From assembly GCA_900757905.1 (NCBI GenBank), contig CAAEPN010000053.1:1-6042 (forward strand): 6,042 nt of DNA, written 5' to 3'. The notes beneath the pieces were generated by a model. It was not told the origin of the DNA. It did no database searches and saw nothing but the letters and a program-made list of their open reading frames with translations. The stretch comes from Clostridia bacterium (lineage in GTDB: Bacteria; Bacillota; Clostridia; Oscillospirales; CAG-382). Positions 5,824 through 6,042 of this stretch are shown in pieces (positions within the stretch are counted from its first letter, which is position 1; each line of letters starts with the position of its first letter). Position numbers and translations under genes: made by a program.

Positions 5824-5947
5824 GGGTGGCTTTTTTAGATAGAACGAAATTTTTCGGGAAATGCAAAGCCTTGATTCAATTCAAAACTTTCAATCAGCGC
5901 ACCGCAAAAAAAATTTCCTCCGCAACAAAGATAACGAGAAGCCACCC
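5824..5947. repeat. Nested inverted repeats
   Basis: GGGTGGCTT (5824-5832) is the reverse complement of AAGCCACCC (5939-5947). Inside it GAAATTTTT (5846-5854) pairs with AAAAATTTC (5909-5917), and inside that TGATT (5872-5876) pairs with AATCA (5892-5896). The three pairs are nested in order and share a centre near 5885. The stems are separated by unpaired stretches, so it is a branched or interrupted stem rather than one hairpin. The role is unknown, and part of the AT-rich pairing may be chance. Confidence 0.45.
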
Positions 5948-6042
5948 TTTTTGAATACATTCGCCGCTGTGAGCTTGCTGTACAACTTTCCATTTTCGAA
6001 AAGTAATGGTCTTGCGTCTGCACTACAGCGACCCTTTCGCAC

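Larger units (their letters stand above)
5340..6042. other. Upstream intergenic region with no recognised gene, rich in inverted repeats
   Basis: About 700 nt lie between the rnf promoter and the right edge. Short open frames occur on both strands, for example minus 5350-5721 and minus 5835 to the edge. They have no convincing ribosome binding site, their composition is Cys/Arg/Ser-rich as in translated non-coding DNA, and I recognise no family. What the region does hold is structure: a hairpin cluster (5370-5506), a GGAGTCGACTCC palindrome (5566-5577), an imperfect palindrome of 113 nt (5591-5703), interleaved stems (5754-5800) and nested inverted repeats (5824-5947). The rightmost part could be the tail of a neighbouring minus-strand gene, but nothing supports that beyond an open frame. 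No tRNA, CRISPR or transposase was found. Confidence 0.6.

Overview
The window holds one complete, well-preserved operon on the minus strand: the six-gene rnfCDGEAB cluster for the Rnf complex, a membrane-bound, ion-translocating ferredoxin:NAD+ oxidoreductase. The gene order C-D-G-E-A-B, the strong AGGAGG-type ribosome binding sites, the long multi-ferredoxin RnfB (270 aa) and the short RnfC without the long C-terminal repeat tail of enterobacterial RnfC all point to a strictly anaerobic Firmicute of the class Clostridia. A gut-type Oscillospirales-like lineage is my guess, from the moderately high GC coding style and the hairpin-rich intergenic DNA. The sequence alone does not identify the species.

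Layout, read in the direction of transcription (right to left). Positions 6042-5340 are non-coding or unrecognised DNA, rich in inverted repeats. A sigma-A-type promoter with an extended -10 lies at 5324-5296. A leader of about 50 nt with a small hairpin follows. Then come rnfC (5237-3891), rnfD (3876-2899, TTG start), rnfG (2912-2211), rnfE (2214-1585), rnfA (1585-995) and rnfB (971-159). A bidirectional intrinsic terminator lies at 141-113. Beyond it, 112-1 is a run of five more short hairpins with no gene. All gene junctions are tight: gaps of 14 and 23 nt, overlaps of 14, 4 and 1 nt. No internal promoter or terminator is evident, so the operon is probably one transcript with coupled translation.

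How the genes work together (family knowledge): reduced ferredoxin gives electrons to the iron-sulfur clusters of RnfB. They pass through the membrane 2Fe-2S centre held between RnfA and RnfE, to covalent FMN on RnfG and RnfD, and on to RnfC, which carries FMN and two 4Fe-4S clusters and reduces NAD+. The reaction exports Na+ or H+ and can run in reverse. The cysteines for the RnfA/E centre and for the RnfB and RnfC clusters are all visible. The flavin-accepting threonines of RnfD and RnfG are present, but both motifs deviate from the usual consensus.

The operon is a known system. The part not explained by known features is the flanking DNA: a tandem array of tight-loop hairpins downstream, and about 700 nt upstream containing a hairpin cluster, a 113-nt imperfect palindrome, a pseudoknot-like pair of stems and a nested inverted repeat. 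These look like dispersed repeats or structured RNA, but the sequence alone cannot settle which.
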